A stretch of DNA of 64,000 bases from Cerasicoccus sp. TK19100 (GTDB lineage Bacteria; Verrucomicrobiota; Verrucomicrobiia; Opitutales; Cerasicoccaceae), in contig NZ_JAPWDU010000009.1 in assembly GCF_027257155.1 (NCBI RefSeq), positions 95,539 through 159,538 of the forward strand, written 5' to 3'. This document shows positions 33,497 through 42,370 of this stretch, one piece after another. The translations under genes and the position numbers were made by a program. The notes beneath the pieces are model-generated. The model worked only from the letters and a program-made list of their open reading frames with translations. It did not search any database and was not told where the DNA came from. The first letter of the stretch is position 1. Every line of letters starts with the position of its first letter.

Positions 33497-35348
33497 TGCG
33501 GGGTGACCAATCGTCATAGAAGGGGTGAGCGAGGCAAAGTTCGTGGCGGTTGCTATCAATGATCCAGGGCAATGATGGCTCGCCAGTTGGGCCAAAATAG
33601 ATGAGGCAGGATAACTGAATTTTGCCAGTGCTGGCAAGGGTACTTAAGACTGGCACTGCATGGTGGCGCTGCAGTGTATGACGGCGTGGATCCTCCGCAG
33701 CGCTCGCGCTGACCATGGACTGCTCGTAACCGCAAATGCTCTGAATGAGCGATACGCGACCGTTGGCGGATAGTCCGATGCAGCCGGATAGGGGCTCGTC
33801 TTTTTGCACCTCGTTGGCTTTGTAGAGCCCGAGCGAAAAGCCGCCTTGATGCAGCTTACAAGGGGCGGTCGCGGTGACGGTATGTTCGACAAAAAGCCAG
33901 CGGTCTTTCCAGGCGATAAAGGTCTCAACGGCGGCCATGTTGTCATGCGTTTTCTCGCCGAGCGTGTAGGTGCAGCGAACGTAATTTTCGCCAAATTCAG
34001 TGGGATACGTGATGTGTCGTCCAAAGCGTTTTCCGTCGAATTCGGCGACGAGCGACATGTCTGCCGGAAAGGGGTTTTCGGCGTCGGGCAGGATGGTCCC
34101 CGCTGAGGCACGGTAGGCAAGCTTGGACCATTTTGACGCGAAGTAGCGGAGGTTCATCAGGGAGACGGCGGAACCGGTATTGATGATTTCCGTGTCACCA
34201 CTGAAGCGCCGAATCGTAAGCCCAACGCTGGTGGCGTGGCTGTGCTCATCGGCGTAGGTCACTTCCGCGGACGCAGGTTCGGCGGCCCAGAATGCGTGCT
34301 CGGGCGGAAGCAGCAGGAGCGAGAAGCCTTTGGCTGCCCAGTAAGAGCTGGAGACGCAGGAGTAGCTCTCCGCGATGGCGGGGTTTTCATCGGTCCACCC
34401 GATGTTCAACCAGCCTTCGGGGGTAAAGATTTCCTTTTCGAGGAAGAAACTTAAATGATCGCTGGCCAGTCGACGCACGGTTGCTGCGGGTATTGGACAA
34501 CGCTCGAGCGCGAGGGCAGGGCCGAACGGTGCCAGCAGGGCGAAGCGGTATGTTTGCGAGCGACCGAAGTTGGGCGCGCCGCCGTCGCTGGCAAAGACAT
34601 GATGGAAGCCCTGGAGAAATTGCTCAGCGCGGCTGGTCCAGAATTCGGCGCGCGTGCTCTGCGGATCATTGCAGAAGAAGCGCACCCAATTCAGGCCATA
34701 GTAGTGGAAGGCGTAGGCATTGTAGTAGTCGGCGGAATCGTTGAGGCCATCGCGGAACCAACCCTCATCGCGGGACATGGTTTCTAGCTCGCGCAGCCAG
34801 CCGTCGATTAGCGCACGGTCGCATGCGGTGCCCCGTCCTTCGCGGATGAGAAACTCCAGCGTAAACACGCCGAAGAACAGGTGGTTATTCCAGTGCATGG
34901 CGACGCTGCGCGCGGTTTCCAACCAGTCGAGTGCGCGTTGCTGGACGGCGGAGGGCAGCTGTTCCCAGAAGTGCTCACGGCAGATTTCGAGGCTGAGCAC
35001 GAGCAGGCCCATCTCGACCACATGTTGGTGGAAATTGGTGGACGGCCCCCAGTAGGCCGGGTGCTGTGGGTTGGTCCCGTTGTCGAGGCATTGCGCGAGA
35101 TCGCGGTGCCAGCTGGCGGCCTCCTCGGGCATGTCATTGCCCAGGTGCCCAAGCAGCAGCGCATACAAATGAAAAGGCCGGGCAAAGCTCTCCAGCCGGT
35201 CGGCGCGAGCATCGTGGTCGGAAGCTCTGCCATGCAAAGCTAGCTTGGCTTCGGTGGGCTCGATTACGCCCATGAGTGGACGCAGCAGCTTGAGTGCGGC
35301 GTCGGTCAACCATTGTGAGCGGGTGGTGGTCTCAGGTTGCGCGATCAT
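33489..35348 (-). CDS. DUF2264 family protein
   Basis: 619 residues without a signal peptide. WGPSTNFHQHVVEMGLLVLSLE and DGWFRDGLNDSADYYNAYAFHYYGLNW are in the alpha/alpha-toroid N-terminal half; the C-terminal half is beta-rich. The family commonly sits in polysaccharide utilisation loci and is suspected or shown to include glycoside hydrolases acting on uronic-acid-containing glycans. It overlaps the dehydrogenase gene by 17 bp and the lyase gene by 8 bp, so all three form one operon. Predicted cytoplasmic: it would act on imported oligosaccharides (inference). Confidence 0.8.
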   Translation of the reverse strand: MIAQPETTTRSQWLTDAALKLLRPLMGVIEPTEAKLALHGRASDHDARADRLESFARPFHLYALLLGHLGNDMPEEAASWHRDLAQCLDNGTNPQHPAYWGPSTNFHQHVVEMGLLVLSLEICREHFWEQLPSAVQQRALDWLETARSVAMHWNNHLFFGVFTLEFLIREGRGTACDRALIDGWLRELETMSRDEGWFRDGLNDSADYYNAYAFHYYGLNWVRFFCNDPQSTRAEFWTSRAEQFLQGFHHVFASDGGAPNFGRSQTYRFALLAPFGPALALERCPIPAATVRRLASDHLSFFLEKEIFTPEGWLNIGWTDENPAIAESYSCVSSSYWAAKGFSLLLLPPEHAFWAAEPASAEVTYADEHSHATSVGLTIRRFSGDTEIINTGSAVSLMNLRYFASKWSKLAYRASAGTILPDAENPFPADMSLVAEFDGKRFGRHITYPTEFGENYVRCTYTLGEKTHDNMAAVETFIAWKDRWLFVEHTVTATAPCKLHQGGFSLGLYKANEVQKDEPLSGCIGLSANGRVSLIQSICGYEQSMVSASAAEDPRRHTLQRHHAVPVLSTLASTGKIQLSCLIYFGPTGEPSLPWIIDSNRHELCLAHPFYDDWSPRNV

Positions 35349-36345
35349 AGATATCGAGGGTAACGACTGACTCTAAATTCTCGCCGTGAAGGAAGCGCTC
35401 AATGTTCGCCAAGCCATAGGCACCGGCAGTTTGACGTTGATCTACGGTGGGGCCGCCCAAATGCGGGAGCAGGAGCACATTGTCGAGGCGTCGCAAAGGC
35501 GAATCGGCGGGCAGCGGCTCAACGGTGTAGACATCGAGCGCGGCATGCAACCGGCCTTCTTGGCAAACGCGGGCCAGTGCATCCTCATCGACCACGGCAC
35601 CACGACCGATGTTTACAAACAGGCCGCCATCGGGGATCAGGCGCAGCAGTCGCTCATCGATCACGCCTTCGTTTTCGGGGGTTAGCGCGGCGAGCTCGAC
35701 GACGACATGATTTTCCGCAAAGAGCTCATCCAAGCTGTTGCTGCGCTTTACGCCGAACTCTTCCAGACCTTCGTCGGGAACGTTGGGCGAGTAGGTGGAG
35801 ATTTCCACGCCAAACGGCTCCAGTAGTTTCACCAGGCAGCGGCTGATCGCTCCAAAGCCGTGGATGCCCACCTTGCGGTCAAAGAGTGACTGCGTGTCGA
35901 GGCTGTCGTCTTTCCAGCTGTCACCGTGGTGCATGGTGTTGTTCCAATAGCCCGCGCGACGCAATCCGGAGATGATCAGCATGAGCCCGCACTCAGCAAC
36001 CACGTGGCTGATCGAGCGGCCCCAATTGCTAACGATCAGCCCTTCTTCGATCCACGCGCGAGGCACGAGTTTGCGCACGGAGCCGGGCAGGTGGCACAAA
36101 TATTTTAGACCGGATTCACGCGCCAAGCCCACTTCATCGGGAAGGGGTGGAGTGCGCCAACCGGTGATGAGTATGTTGGGTTTATGAGTGCTGAAGACCG
36201 TGGCCCAACCGACAGCGTTCACCTCATCAGGTGTCATGTGGATGAGGTTGGGAGCTAACTGCAACAAACGGTTCCAGTGTGGGGTCGGGAGGAAATCTGC
36301 CTTCTCCCAGTCGTTTAAAATCACAAGCACATTTTCCATTGACAT
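35332..36345 (-). CDS. D-isomer-specific 2-hydroxyacid dehydrogenase
   Basis: 337 residues. The Rossmann motif is in KVGIHGFGAISRCLVKLLEP, the catalytic arginine in FVNIGRGAVVDEDAL, the glutamate in YTVEPLP and the histidine in LLPHLGG. Members reduce 2-oxo acids or oxidise 2-hydroxy acids with NAD(P). In this operon with a uronate-type lyase, reduction of a sugar-acid intermediate is plausible. The start lies 29 bp from a divergent gene; a second ATG two codons in (36339) is possible. Confidence 0.9.
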   Translation of the reverse strand: MSMENVLVILNDWEKADFLPTPHWNRLLQLAPNLIHMTPDEVNAVGWATVFSTHKPNILITGWRTPPLPDEVGLARESGLKYLCHLPGSVRKLVPRAWIEEGLIVSNWGRSISHVVAECGLMLIISGLRRAGYWNNTMHHGDSWKDDSLDTQSLFDRKVGIHGFGAISRCLVKLLEPFGVEISTYSPNVPDEGLEEFGVKRSNSLDELFAENHVVVELAALTPENEGVIDERLLRLIPDGGLFVNIGRGAVVDEDALARVCQEGRLHAALDVYTVEPLPADSPLRRLDNVLLLPHLGGPTVDQRQTAGAYGLANIERFLHGENLESVVTLDIYDRAT

Positions 36346-36367
36346 GCCCTATTTAATTTTTATTAAT
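36339..36367 (+). promoter_or_regulatory. Promoter and AT-rich palindrome between divergent genes
   Basis: TTGACA (36339-36344), a 16-bp spacer and TATTAA (36361-36366) form a promoter for the secreted protein starting at 36375, with almost no leader. The palindromic stretch TTTAATTTTTATTAAT (36352-36367) overlaps the -10 box and resembles the sites at 31367-31382 and 41200-41215. Confidence 0.45.
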
Positions 36368-36374
36368 CGCTGCA

Positions 36375-37049
36375 ATGTCAACGAAAAACCTCATCTCAAC
36401 CCTTACCCTTTCCGCTTTGACTGCCCTGCCGATCCTGACCGCAAATGCGGAGGAAATTGTCTATGAGGCGGCCTTCGATACCATGGAACCGGGCACTGCC
36501 GTGGGCGAGCCCTACAAGACGCGCGCTCGTGGTGAAAATACCGCAATCCTTGCAATGGCACCCAAAGGCGAGGCATCGAAGAATTGGATTTTCGTGAAAG
36601 ACGTCGACGTGAATGAAAAAGTTTACCTCGTTTCCGACATTTCGCCGACCGAGAGCGGCACGCTTTCTTTCCGCTTGTTTTATCCATCAGCCAGTGCCAC
36701 GGTCGGCATTTATCTGCGTAACAGCGAGTTGCCCAAAAGCGATAATAACGTGGTAGAATTTAAGTCATTGGAGACGTCAGGTAATATTTATGTAGGCGTC
36801 AATGGCGTGCGCCAAAAGCTACCTGTGTCCGTCGGCGGTGCTGAGTTCCTGAGTTTCGATATCGAGTTTAGCGCGACAGATGCCGGTGAGAAAGTGGACG
36901 TCTTTATTAAGGACACGTCCGGCCGCCACCTGATTCACAGCGCGACTTCCGAGCAAGGCAACTTTGTCGACACCCTGATGATCACCACGGACACGAACAC
37001 CGAGAGCTCGGAGTTCTACGTCGGCGATATCGTGATCAAGAAAAGCTAG
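36375..37049 (+). CDS. Secreted protein of unknown function
   Basis: 224 residues with a signal peptide cleaved near TANA-EE (residue 25). The mature part is predicted to be all beta (SGTLSFRLFYPSASATVGIY, SGNIYVGVNGVRQKLPV, FVDTLMITTDTN) and resembles jelly-roll carbohydrate-binding modules in pattern only. No PEP-CTERM tail. It begins a plus-strand run (PEP-CTERM protein, PL6 lyase) facing the lyase operon, so a glycan-binding role is plausible. Confidence 0.65.
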   Translation: MSTKNLISTLTLSALTALPILTANAEEIVYEAAFDTMEPGTAVGEPYKTRARGENTAILAMAPKGEASKNWIFVKDVDVNEKVYLVSDISPTESGTLSFRLFYPSASATVGIYLRNSELPKSDNNVVEFKSLETSGNIYVGVNGVRQKLPVSVGGAEFLSFDIEFSATDAGEKVDVFIKDTSGRHLIHSATSEQGNFVDTLMITTDTNTESSEFYVGDIVIKKS

Positions 37050-37096
37050 TTTCAACCCATCAATCTCATCTAACCCATACTAACCCTCATATACCC

Positions 37097-37918
37097 ATGA
37101 ATAAGTCAATTATTGCCGCTTTTATAACTGGATCCGCACTTGCTGGAACTGCTTCTGGTCAGATTCTTTTTTTTGAAGACTTTGAGAGCCAGGCTGCTGG
37201 AAGTGTGCCAACTGGTAGCACGGTAAATCCCACTTCAATTGAATCAGACTACTATGCTGAAGTCGTTCAAGGCGCTGAGAACGGAGCCGGTGGCGGGATT
37301 GGCCATGGTGTGAAACTATTCGATAATAATAGTGGATCTGCCTTCCAGTTTGAAAACAACTTCGTTTCTGGATCGGCTAATCAAGTATCTGCGATTAAGT
37401 TTTCCTTTGACCTGGCATGGGAGCAAGATCTTGGTTCATCGAATTATGCTCGTGGTGGAGTTACCAGCTTTGACACAACGCTGAGTCAGGGGTCCAATCT
37501 GTTTTTAGAGATCCGCTTGTATGGCGATGGAGAATTAAACATCCGTGGTGCAAGTAATGAGAGTACGAATCTAGTCCTCGGGCAAGGCTATGGCTTGGAA
37601 ATTTTTATCAACGACTTTGACTCTCAGAGTATTAGCTATGATATGCCTGGGGGTGGAACGGGAATCCTTGCTGCAAACTCATTTGCAGCATATCTAGACG
37701 GGACGATTTTTCACGAGGACAGCCTGAAAAATGGTGCCTTGACCGGTGAAGATAACCTCGGTCGCATGGGCATCGATTCCTTTAGTAGCGCTGTTGGTAT
37801 CGACTACACATTCGATAACTTCGAAGTCGTGAATATCGTACCCGAACCCAGCACTTACGCCATCATCGCGGGTGCTGCGGTGCTCGGCTTGGTGATGATT
37901 CGCCGCCGCCGTAAGTAA
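37097..37918 (+). CDS. PEP-CTERM sorted surface protein
   Basis: 273 residues: signal peptide (cut near TASGQ, about residue 22), beta-rich body beginning ILFFEDFESQAAGSVP, and a C-terminal PEP-CTERM domain: VPEPSTYA (about 248-255), hydrophobic helix, then RRRRK. Such proteins are processed by exosortase and exported to the surface or exopolysaccharide. The gene is AT-richer than its neighbours. A 7-bp stem (TTTCTAT/ATAGAAA, 37921-37940) lies just after it. Confidence 0.9.
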   Translation: MNKSIIAAFITGSALAGTASGQILFFEDFESQAAGSVPTGSTVNPTSIESDYYAEVVQGAENGAGGGIGHGVKLFDNNSGSAFQFENNFVSGSANQVSAIKFSFDLAWEQDLGSSNYARGGVTSFDTTLSQGSNLFLEIRLYGDGELNIRGASNESTNLVLGQGYGLEIFINDFDSQSISYDMPGGGTGILAANSFAAYLDGTIFHEDSLKNGALTGEDNLGRMGIDSFSSAVGIDYTFDNFEVVNIVPEPSTYAIIAGAAVLGLVMIRRRRK

Positions 37919-37951
37919 ACTTTCTATTGGGGGATAGAAAAACAGCATTGC

Positions 37952-37989
37952 TGCCCGGTCGACTGTGAGGGGTTACTCATAGGCCGGGC
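37952..37989 (+). repeat. Intercistronic hairpin upstream of the PL6 gene
   Basis: TGCCCGGTC pairs with GGCCGGGC (8 bp, one wobble) around a loop of about 20 bases, 34 bp before the lyase start. It may terminate or stabilise the upstream transcript; no T-run follows. Confidence 0.4.
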
Positions 37990-38022
37990 GGCATTGCCGT
38001 ATCTGGGTATCGCCTTTTTGCT

Positions 38023-39399
38023 ATGAAAAAAATCTTTGCCGTTCTTGTTTTTGGTGCTGCGTTCAGTGGCTTGACTGCCGCGCAGCATCGCGTGACTTCA
38101 GCCAGTGAGGTTACCGCGCTGATTCAGTCGGGCGTCGTCGTCGCGGGTGATGAGCTCATTTGGGCAAATGGAGAATATGCGGACGTCGCGATTCGGTTGA
38201 CCGGTGTCGACGGCGAACCGGGTGCCCCGATTACGCTGCGAGCGGAAACGGCAGGCCAAGTCGTTTTTACCGGCTCGTCTCATCTTCAGGTTGGCTCGGA
38301 TTACGCGGTGGTGTCGGGCTTCCGATTTTTGGCTGAGTGTGATGAAGGTGCGGCGAAGCATGTGATTGAGTTTCGTAGTGGCAGTGACGACGCGCACCAC
38401 AGCCGACTCACAAATGTGGTGATTGAGGAGCGCGAAGCGGGGCCACCCGTGTTGAAGAAGTCCAAGTGGGTGGTGCTCTTTGGGCAGTTTAACCGCGTGG
38501 ATCATTGTCATTTTTCGGGCAAGCGAACCCACGATAATCTGATGACGGTTTACCTCGATGAGACCGATGCCAAGCGGCCGGCTTACCACCAGATTGACCA
38601 CAATTATTTTGGCGACCGCGCGGACGGCGAGCTGGCGGGCGGCACGAATAACGGGTGGGAAATTATCCGCATCGGCGATAGCCGCACCTCGCAGCAGTTG
38701 GCGCTCTGTCGTGTGGAGCACAATTATTTTGAGCGCTGTGACGGCGAGATCGAAATCATTTCCAACAAGTCCGGGGGCAACATTTATCAGGGCAATGGCT
38801 TCGTCGAATGTGCGGGGCAGTTGACCCTGCGCCACGGCTTTGGCTGCCTGGTAGTAGATAATCTTTTTGTCGGTTCCCCTTCGGGCAATTCGTTGCAGAG
38901 CGGGGTGCGCATCATCGGGCCGGATCACCAAGTCGTCGGTAATACATTTTGGCGTTTAGGGGGCGAGGGTGCTCGCGGTGCCATCGTGCTGACCGAGGGT
39001 GTGGCGGACGGGCAGCTTAACGAATATCTTCCGGTGACGAATGCACTCGTCCGCGGCAACGTGATCATCGACTGCCACTCACCGTTTGTCATTGGCGCGA
39101 TGTATGGGCGCAAAGCTAAAGGCGGTAAGGTGAATGATGTGCCGCCGCGCGATGTCGTGATCGAGCACAATAGTGTGATCGGCAACGCGCCGGTTTTCGA
39201 GTTTCTGAGCGGTGGGAAGCCACTCATTTTTCTGAGCAACAACCTCGCTTTCACGGATCATCCAGTCGCTGTGCCTTGGGCGGCTTCGGCGGATGCGTTT
39301 ACCGTGCAACTGCTCGATGCGGCGATGGTCGATAAAAACGCGATTCAGAATCGTGTCGAATTTATCCGGCAGAATTCTGGTCCGCAGTGGCGGAAGTAG
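38023..39399 (+). CDS. Polysaccharide lyase family 6 (alginate lyase/chondroitinase B-like)
   Basis: 458 residues. The signal peptide ends near LTAA-QH (about residue 20). The beta-helix domain has the PL6 catalytic pair: lysine in SNKSGG (K249) and arginine in LTLRHG (R270), separated by 21 residues as in known PL6 enzymes. NRVDHCHFSGKRTHDNLM and VVGNTFWRLGG are further family stretches. PL6 members cleave alginate (mannuronate-rich or alternating) or dermatan sulfate by beta-elimination. The 3' end overlaps the convergent symporter gene by 38 bp. Confidence 0.9.
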   Translation: MKKIFAVLVFGAAFSGLTAAQHRVTSASEVTALIQSGVVVAGDELIWANGEYADVAIRLTGVDGEPGAPITLRAETAGQVVFTGSSHLQVGSDYAVVSGFRFLAECDEGAAKHVIEFRSGSDDAHHSRLTNVVIEEREAGPPVLKKSKWVVLFGQFNRVDHCHFSGKRTHDNLMTVYLDETDAKRPAYHQIDHNYFGDRADGELAGGTNNGWEIIRIGDSRTSQQLALCRVEHNYFERCDGEIEIISNKSGGNIYQGNGFVECAGQLTLRHGFGCLVVDNLFVGSPSGNSLQSGVRIIGPDHQVVGNTFWRLGGEGARGAIVLTEGVADGQLNEYLPVTNALVRGNVIIDCHSPFVIGAMYGRKAKGGKVNDVPPRDVVIEHNSVIGNAPVFEFLSGGKPLIFLSNNLAFTDHPVAVPWAASADAFTVQLLDAAMVDKNAIQNRVEFIRQNSGPQWRK

Positions 39400-41173
39400 C
39401 GGCTGGTGCTGAGGCTCGGACCTCGCGATTAAGTTTCTTCGCGCCACGCTTGAGGAGCTGAGAAATCGCAATGAGCGAGCCGCCGCAGAATACAAAGGCC
39501 AAGCGGCCGGAGATCGGATTCGGGATCAGGGTCATTACCAGCATGAAGACGCCGTAGGCTAGGGCAATGCGGCTGATCAAGCGCACTTGGAACGCGGGGT
39601 CGTCCTGCCCGGCATCGCGGTCGCCTTCGGTTACCGGGGTCTCGACATCGCTAAAGAACGCCTCAATTTCCTGTTCGCGCTTGGCGGGCAAGCGGCGGTC
39701 CAACGCCGATGCGATGAAGAACCAGCCAACGCCGATGATCAAGTTACTGATAACGCCGACGATCAAGACGGTGTCGCTGAACTCGCGCGCACTGAGCTCC
39801 AGGCCAATCCACGATTGCAGGTTGTCCGACGTCATGAATAGCTTCAGCGCGAGCGAATTGGCCATGCCCAGAACGATGGCTGACCAAGCGGCCCAGTCCG
39901 GCGAGCGTTTTACGAAGACTGCCAGCATCGCCGGAATAATCAGCGGCATCGCCACCAGCGTGCCGAACTGCAGCATGATGTCGAATAGTGACATGTTCTT
40001 GAGCTGATTCAGGCCGAGTGCGATGAGGATGATCAGCGAGCCAAGGGTAATGGTCGTCATTTTGCCGGCCAGCATGAGTTCCTTTTCGTCGGCCTTGGGG
40101 CGACAGACGGAATAATAAAAATTACGAACGAAGATGCCCGCATTGCGATTCAGGCCGCTGTCCATGGATGACATTGTCGCGGCAAACATCCCTGAGGCGA
40201 GCATGCCCATCATGCCGAGTGGCAGCACTTCCAGGCAGATCGCGACGTAGGCGACTTCGTCGGGCTTATCCAAATTGGGGAAGACTGCCGACATGTCCGG
40301 AATGATGGACGAGGCGGCCATTGGCGGGATAAACCAGATGACTGGCCCGATGAAGAACAGCACGGTGGCGAGCAGCGCAGCCTTGCGTGCCTCACCTGTG
40401 TTGCGCGCTGAAAGGTAGCGCGAGGAGTCGAGCAGGTTGTTGATGTTGACCACCTGCTTGATCACGATCGCAAAGATCCACACGTAGATAATGGTGGAGT
40501 TGATTTCGAGTGCGTGGTTCTTGCCCGAGAGTGGGACGGTCGAGAAAAATTCGCCCACGCCACCAATGCGACCGAAAGTGAAAAACGCCGCAACAATCGT
40601 GATGAGCATCAGCACGACGACTTGGATAAAGTCACTCGCGGAGACCGCCCAGGCACCGCCAAGCAGGCTGACTAGAAGCACTGCGACACCGGTGGCGATG
40701 ATCGTGGTATTCACATCGAAGTTGAACACCGCCGCAAAAAACAAGCCCAGTGCGTTCAGCCAAATGCCGGCGTAAATCGTGCCCAGCGGAATTTGCAGCC
40801 AGGTAAATACCTGCTCGTTTACCTTGCCGAAACGACGGCGAATCGCCTCCACGGCGGTGATGACGCGCGTCTGCCGAAACTTGGCGGCGGTGATCAGGTA
40901 GTTGCCCAGAAAGCCGAGGCCGTTGGCAAAGTAGAGCGCGAGGATGATGGCACCGTCCTGGTAGGCTTTGGCCGCGGCACCGGTAAAGGTCCACGCACTA
41001 AACTGCGTCATAAAGGCGGAGCTCCCAGCCATCCACCAGAGCATGCTGCCGCCGCCGCGGAAGTAATCGCTGGTGTTGGAGACGGCGCGGCGAAAGACCC
41101 AGCCGATGATGAGCATGAAGGCGAAATAAGCGCCGAGGACGATGAGATCGTATGTAGAAAATGTAGAATTCAC
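39362..41173 (-). CDS. Sodium:solute symporter (SSS family)
   Basis: 603 residues with 13-14 predicted membrane helices. The N-terminus (DLIVLGAYFAFMLIIGWVFRR) and GMLASGMFAATMSSMDSGLNRNAG match the SSS (SLC5) family, including the serine/threonine-rich helix involved in Na+ binding. These symporters import sugars and sugar acids. It is most likely the uptake system for oligo- or monouronates released by the nearby lyases. The gene shares its 70-bp upstream region with the divergent mannose-6-phosphate isomerase gene. Confidence 0.93.
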   Translation of the reverse strand: MNSTFSTYDLIVLGAYFAFMLIIGWVFRRAVSNTSDYFRGGGSMLWWMAGSSAFMTQFSAWTFTGAAAKAYQDGAIILALYFANGLGFLGNYLITAAKFRQTRVITAVEAIRRRFGKVNEQVFTWLQIPLGTIYAGIWLNALGLFFAAVFNFDVNTTIIATGVAVLLVSLLGGAWAVSASDFIQVVVLMLITIVAAFFTFGRIGGVGEFFSTVPLSGKNHALEINSTIIYVWIFAIVIKQVVNINNLLDSSRYLSARNTGEARKAALLATVLFFIGPVIWFIPPMAASSIIPDMSAVFPNLDKPDEVAYVAICLEVLPLGMMGMLASGMFAATMSSMDSGLNRNAGIFVRNFYYSVCRPKADEKELMLAGKMTTITLGSLIILIALGLNQLKNMSLFDIMLQFGTLVAMPLIIPAMLAVFVKRSPDWAAWSAIVLGMANSLALKLFMTSDNLQSWIGLELSAREFSDTVLIVGVISNLIIGVGWFFIASALDRRLPAKREQEIEAFFSDVETPVTEGDRDAGQDDPAFQVRLISRIALAYGVFMLVMTLIPNPISGRLAFVFCGGSLIAISQLLKRGAKKLNREVRASAPAATSATADQNSAG

Positions 41174-41187
41174 GGGGTTTTTATCGC

Positions 41188-41216
41188 TTGACAGAGGGAT
41201 TTAATAAATATTAAAA
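41188..41216. promoter_or_regulatory. Promoter/operator between symporter and isomerase genes
   Basis: On the plus strand TTGACA (41188-41193), a 15-bp spacer and TATTAA (41209-41214) form a promoter for the isomerase gene. A palindrome with perfect 7-bp arms, TTTAATA-AA-TATTAAA (41200-41215), overlaps it; its other half can serve as -10 for the divergent symporter gene. It matches the LacI-gene site (31367-31382) at 14 of 16 positions. Confidence 0.5.
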
Positions 41217-41242
41217 ACGAGGGAGCAAGACAAATATTACCC

Positions 41243-42370
41243 ATGTCCACCCCTTCGATGATTGTCCCTGCAAGGCCCCTTGAATTGCGCCCAAACCGCG
41301 TATGGCGTTCGTACCGTGGTGGTCGTTTGTTGAGTAAGTTGGAAGGTCGCGCGGATGCCGTGGACGACCATTTTCCCGAAGACTGGATTGGCTCGGCGGT
41401 GCGGGCGATTAACCCCGCCGAGGTGTCGCGTCCGGGCGAGGGGTTGGCGAGCGTAGCCCTGGGTGAGGAGCTGGTCGGACTGGATGAGCTCTTTGCCGAG
41501 CAGGCGGAATTTTTCTTTGGCGCGGAGCATAGCAAGTGCTACGGCGCGCAGCCGGAGTTTCTGGTCAAGTTCATCGATTCGGCCGAGCGTTTGCATTTTC
41601 AATGTCATCCCACGAAGGCGTTTTCCCGGGAAAACCTAGACTCTCGCTACGGTAAGTTCGAGGCTTATTACGTGCTCGATGTGCGCCCCGAGGTAGGAGA
41701 GGGGAAAGTCTATGTTGGCTTTCAGCGCCCTCCCGCGCGCGATCAGTTAAAGGAGATTATTAAGCGGCAGGATATCCCGGCGCTGCTCGATTGTTTTGAC
41801 CCGATTACCGTGAAGCGTGGCGATGTGGTCATCGTGCCCGGTGGCGTGCCGCATGCGCTCGGTGCGGGCGTGCTGCTGGTGGAGATCCTGGAGCCTTCGG
41901 ATTGGGTGGCACGCTTTGAATACCAGCGTGGTGATTACGTGCTGCCCGAGAAAGATCGCTTCATGGGCCGCGGTGTCGACTTCGCGTTGGACATGATGGA
42001 TCTGCAGGCCAAGAGCGTGGAGTTTGTGCGCGAGCATTATTTCTGCCCGGCCACGGTGGTTCACCAAGCGGGTAATGCCCGGCGCGAACAGCTGATCGGC
42101 CCGGCACACACGGACTGCTTCCAGGTGTGGAAAACCAGTTGGCGCGGGCAGGCGCAGCGCACGGTTAATTCTTATTGTATTGCAATCGTCACGCAGGGTA
42201 GCTGCCGCTTGGCGGGGCCCGACGGTTTTACGCGCGAGCTCGGTTTATTTGACCGCGTGATCATCCCGCTCGGCATGGAGTCCCTGCGGCTCGATGCGCC
42301 TGAGGGTTGTGAACTGCTGGAGTGCTACCCGCCCAGTGCAAACCCGAGCGCAGAAATTTTAACGGCATGA
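41243..42370 (+). CDS. manA: Class I mannose-6-phosphate isomerase
   Basis: 375 residues of type I phosphomannose isomerase (cupin). Zinc-binding residues are in HFQCHPTK (Q and H), then GKFEAYYVLD (glutamate) and VPGGVPHALG (histidine). It interconverts mannose-6-phosphate and fructose-6-phosphate. Regulated from the shared promoter region with the symporter; the stop overlaps the esterase start by 4 bp. A role in the utilisation locus (mannose or related sugar) is inferred. Confidence 0.88.
   Translation: MSTPSMIVPARPLELRPNRVWRSYRGGRLLSKLEGRADAVDDHFPEDWIGSAVRAINPAEVSRPGEGLASVALGEELVGLDELFAEQAEFFFGAEHSKCYGAQPEFLVKFIDSAERLHFQCHPTKAFSRENLDSRYGKFEAYYVLDVRPEVGEGKVYVGFQRPPARDQLKEIIKRQDIPALLDCFDPITVKRGDVVIVPGGVPHALGAGVLLVEILEPSDWVARFEYQRGDYVLPEKDRFMGRGVDFALDMMDLQAKSVEFVREHYFCPATVVHQAGNARREQLIGPAHTDCFQVWKTSWRGQAQRTVNSYCIAIVTQGSCRLAGPDGFTRELGLFDRVIIPLGMESLRLDAPEGCELLECYPPSANPSAEILTA

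Noticed and set aside
33497..33637. N-terminal extension of the heparinase-type lyase
   Set aside because: The ATG at 33496 starts a perfect signal peptide; the extension lies within the upstream gene.
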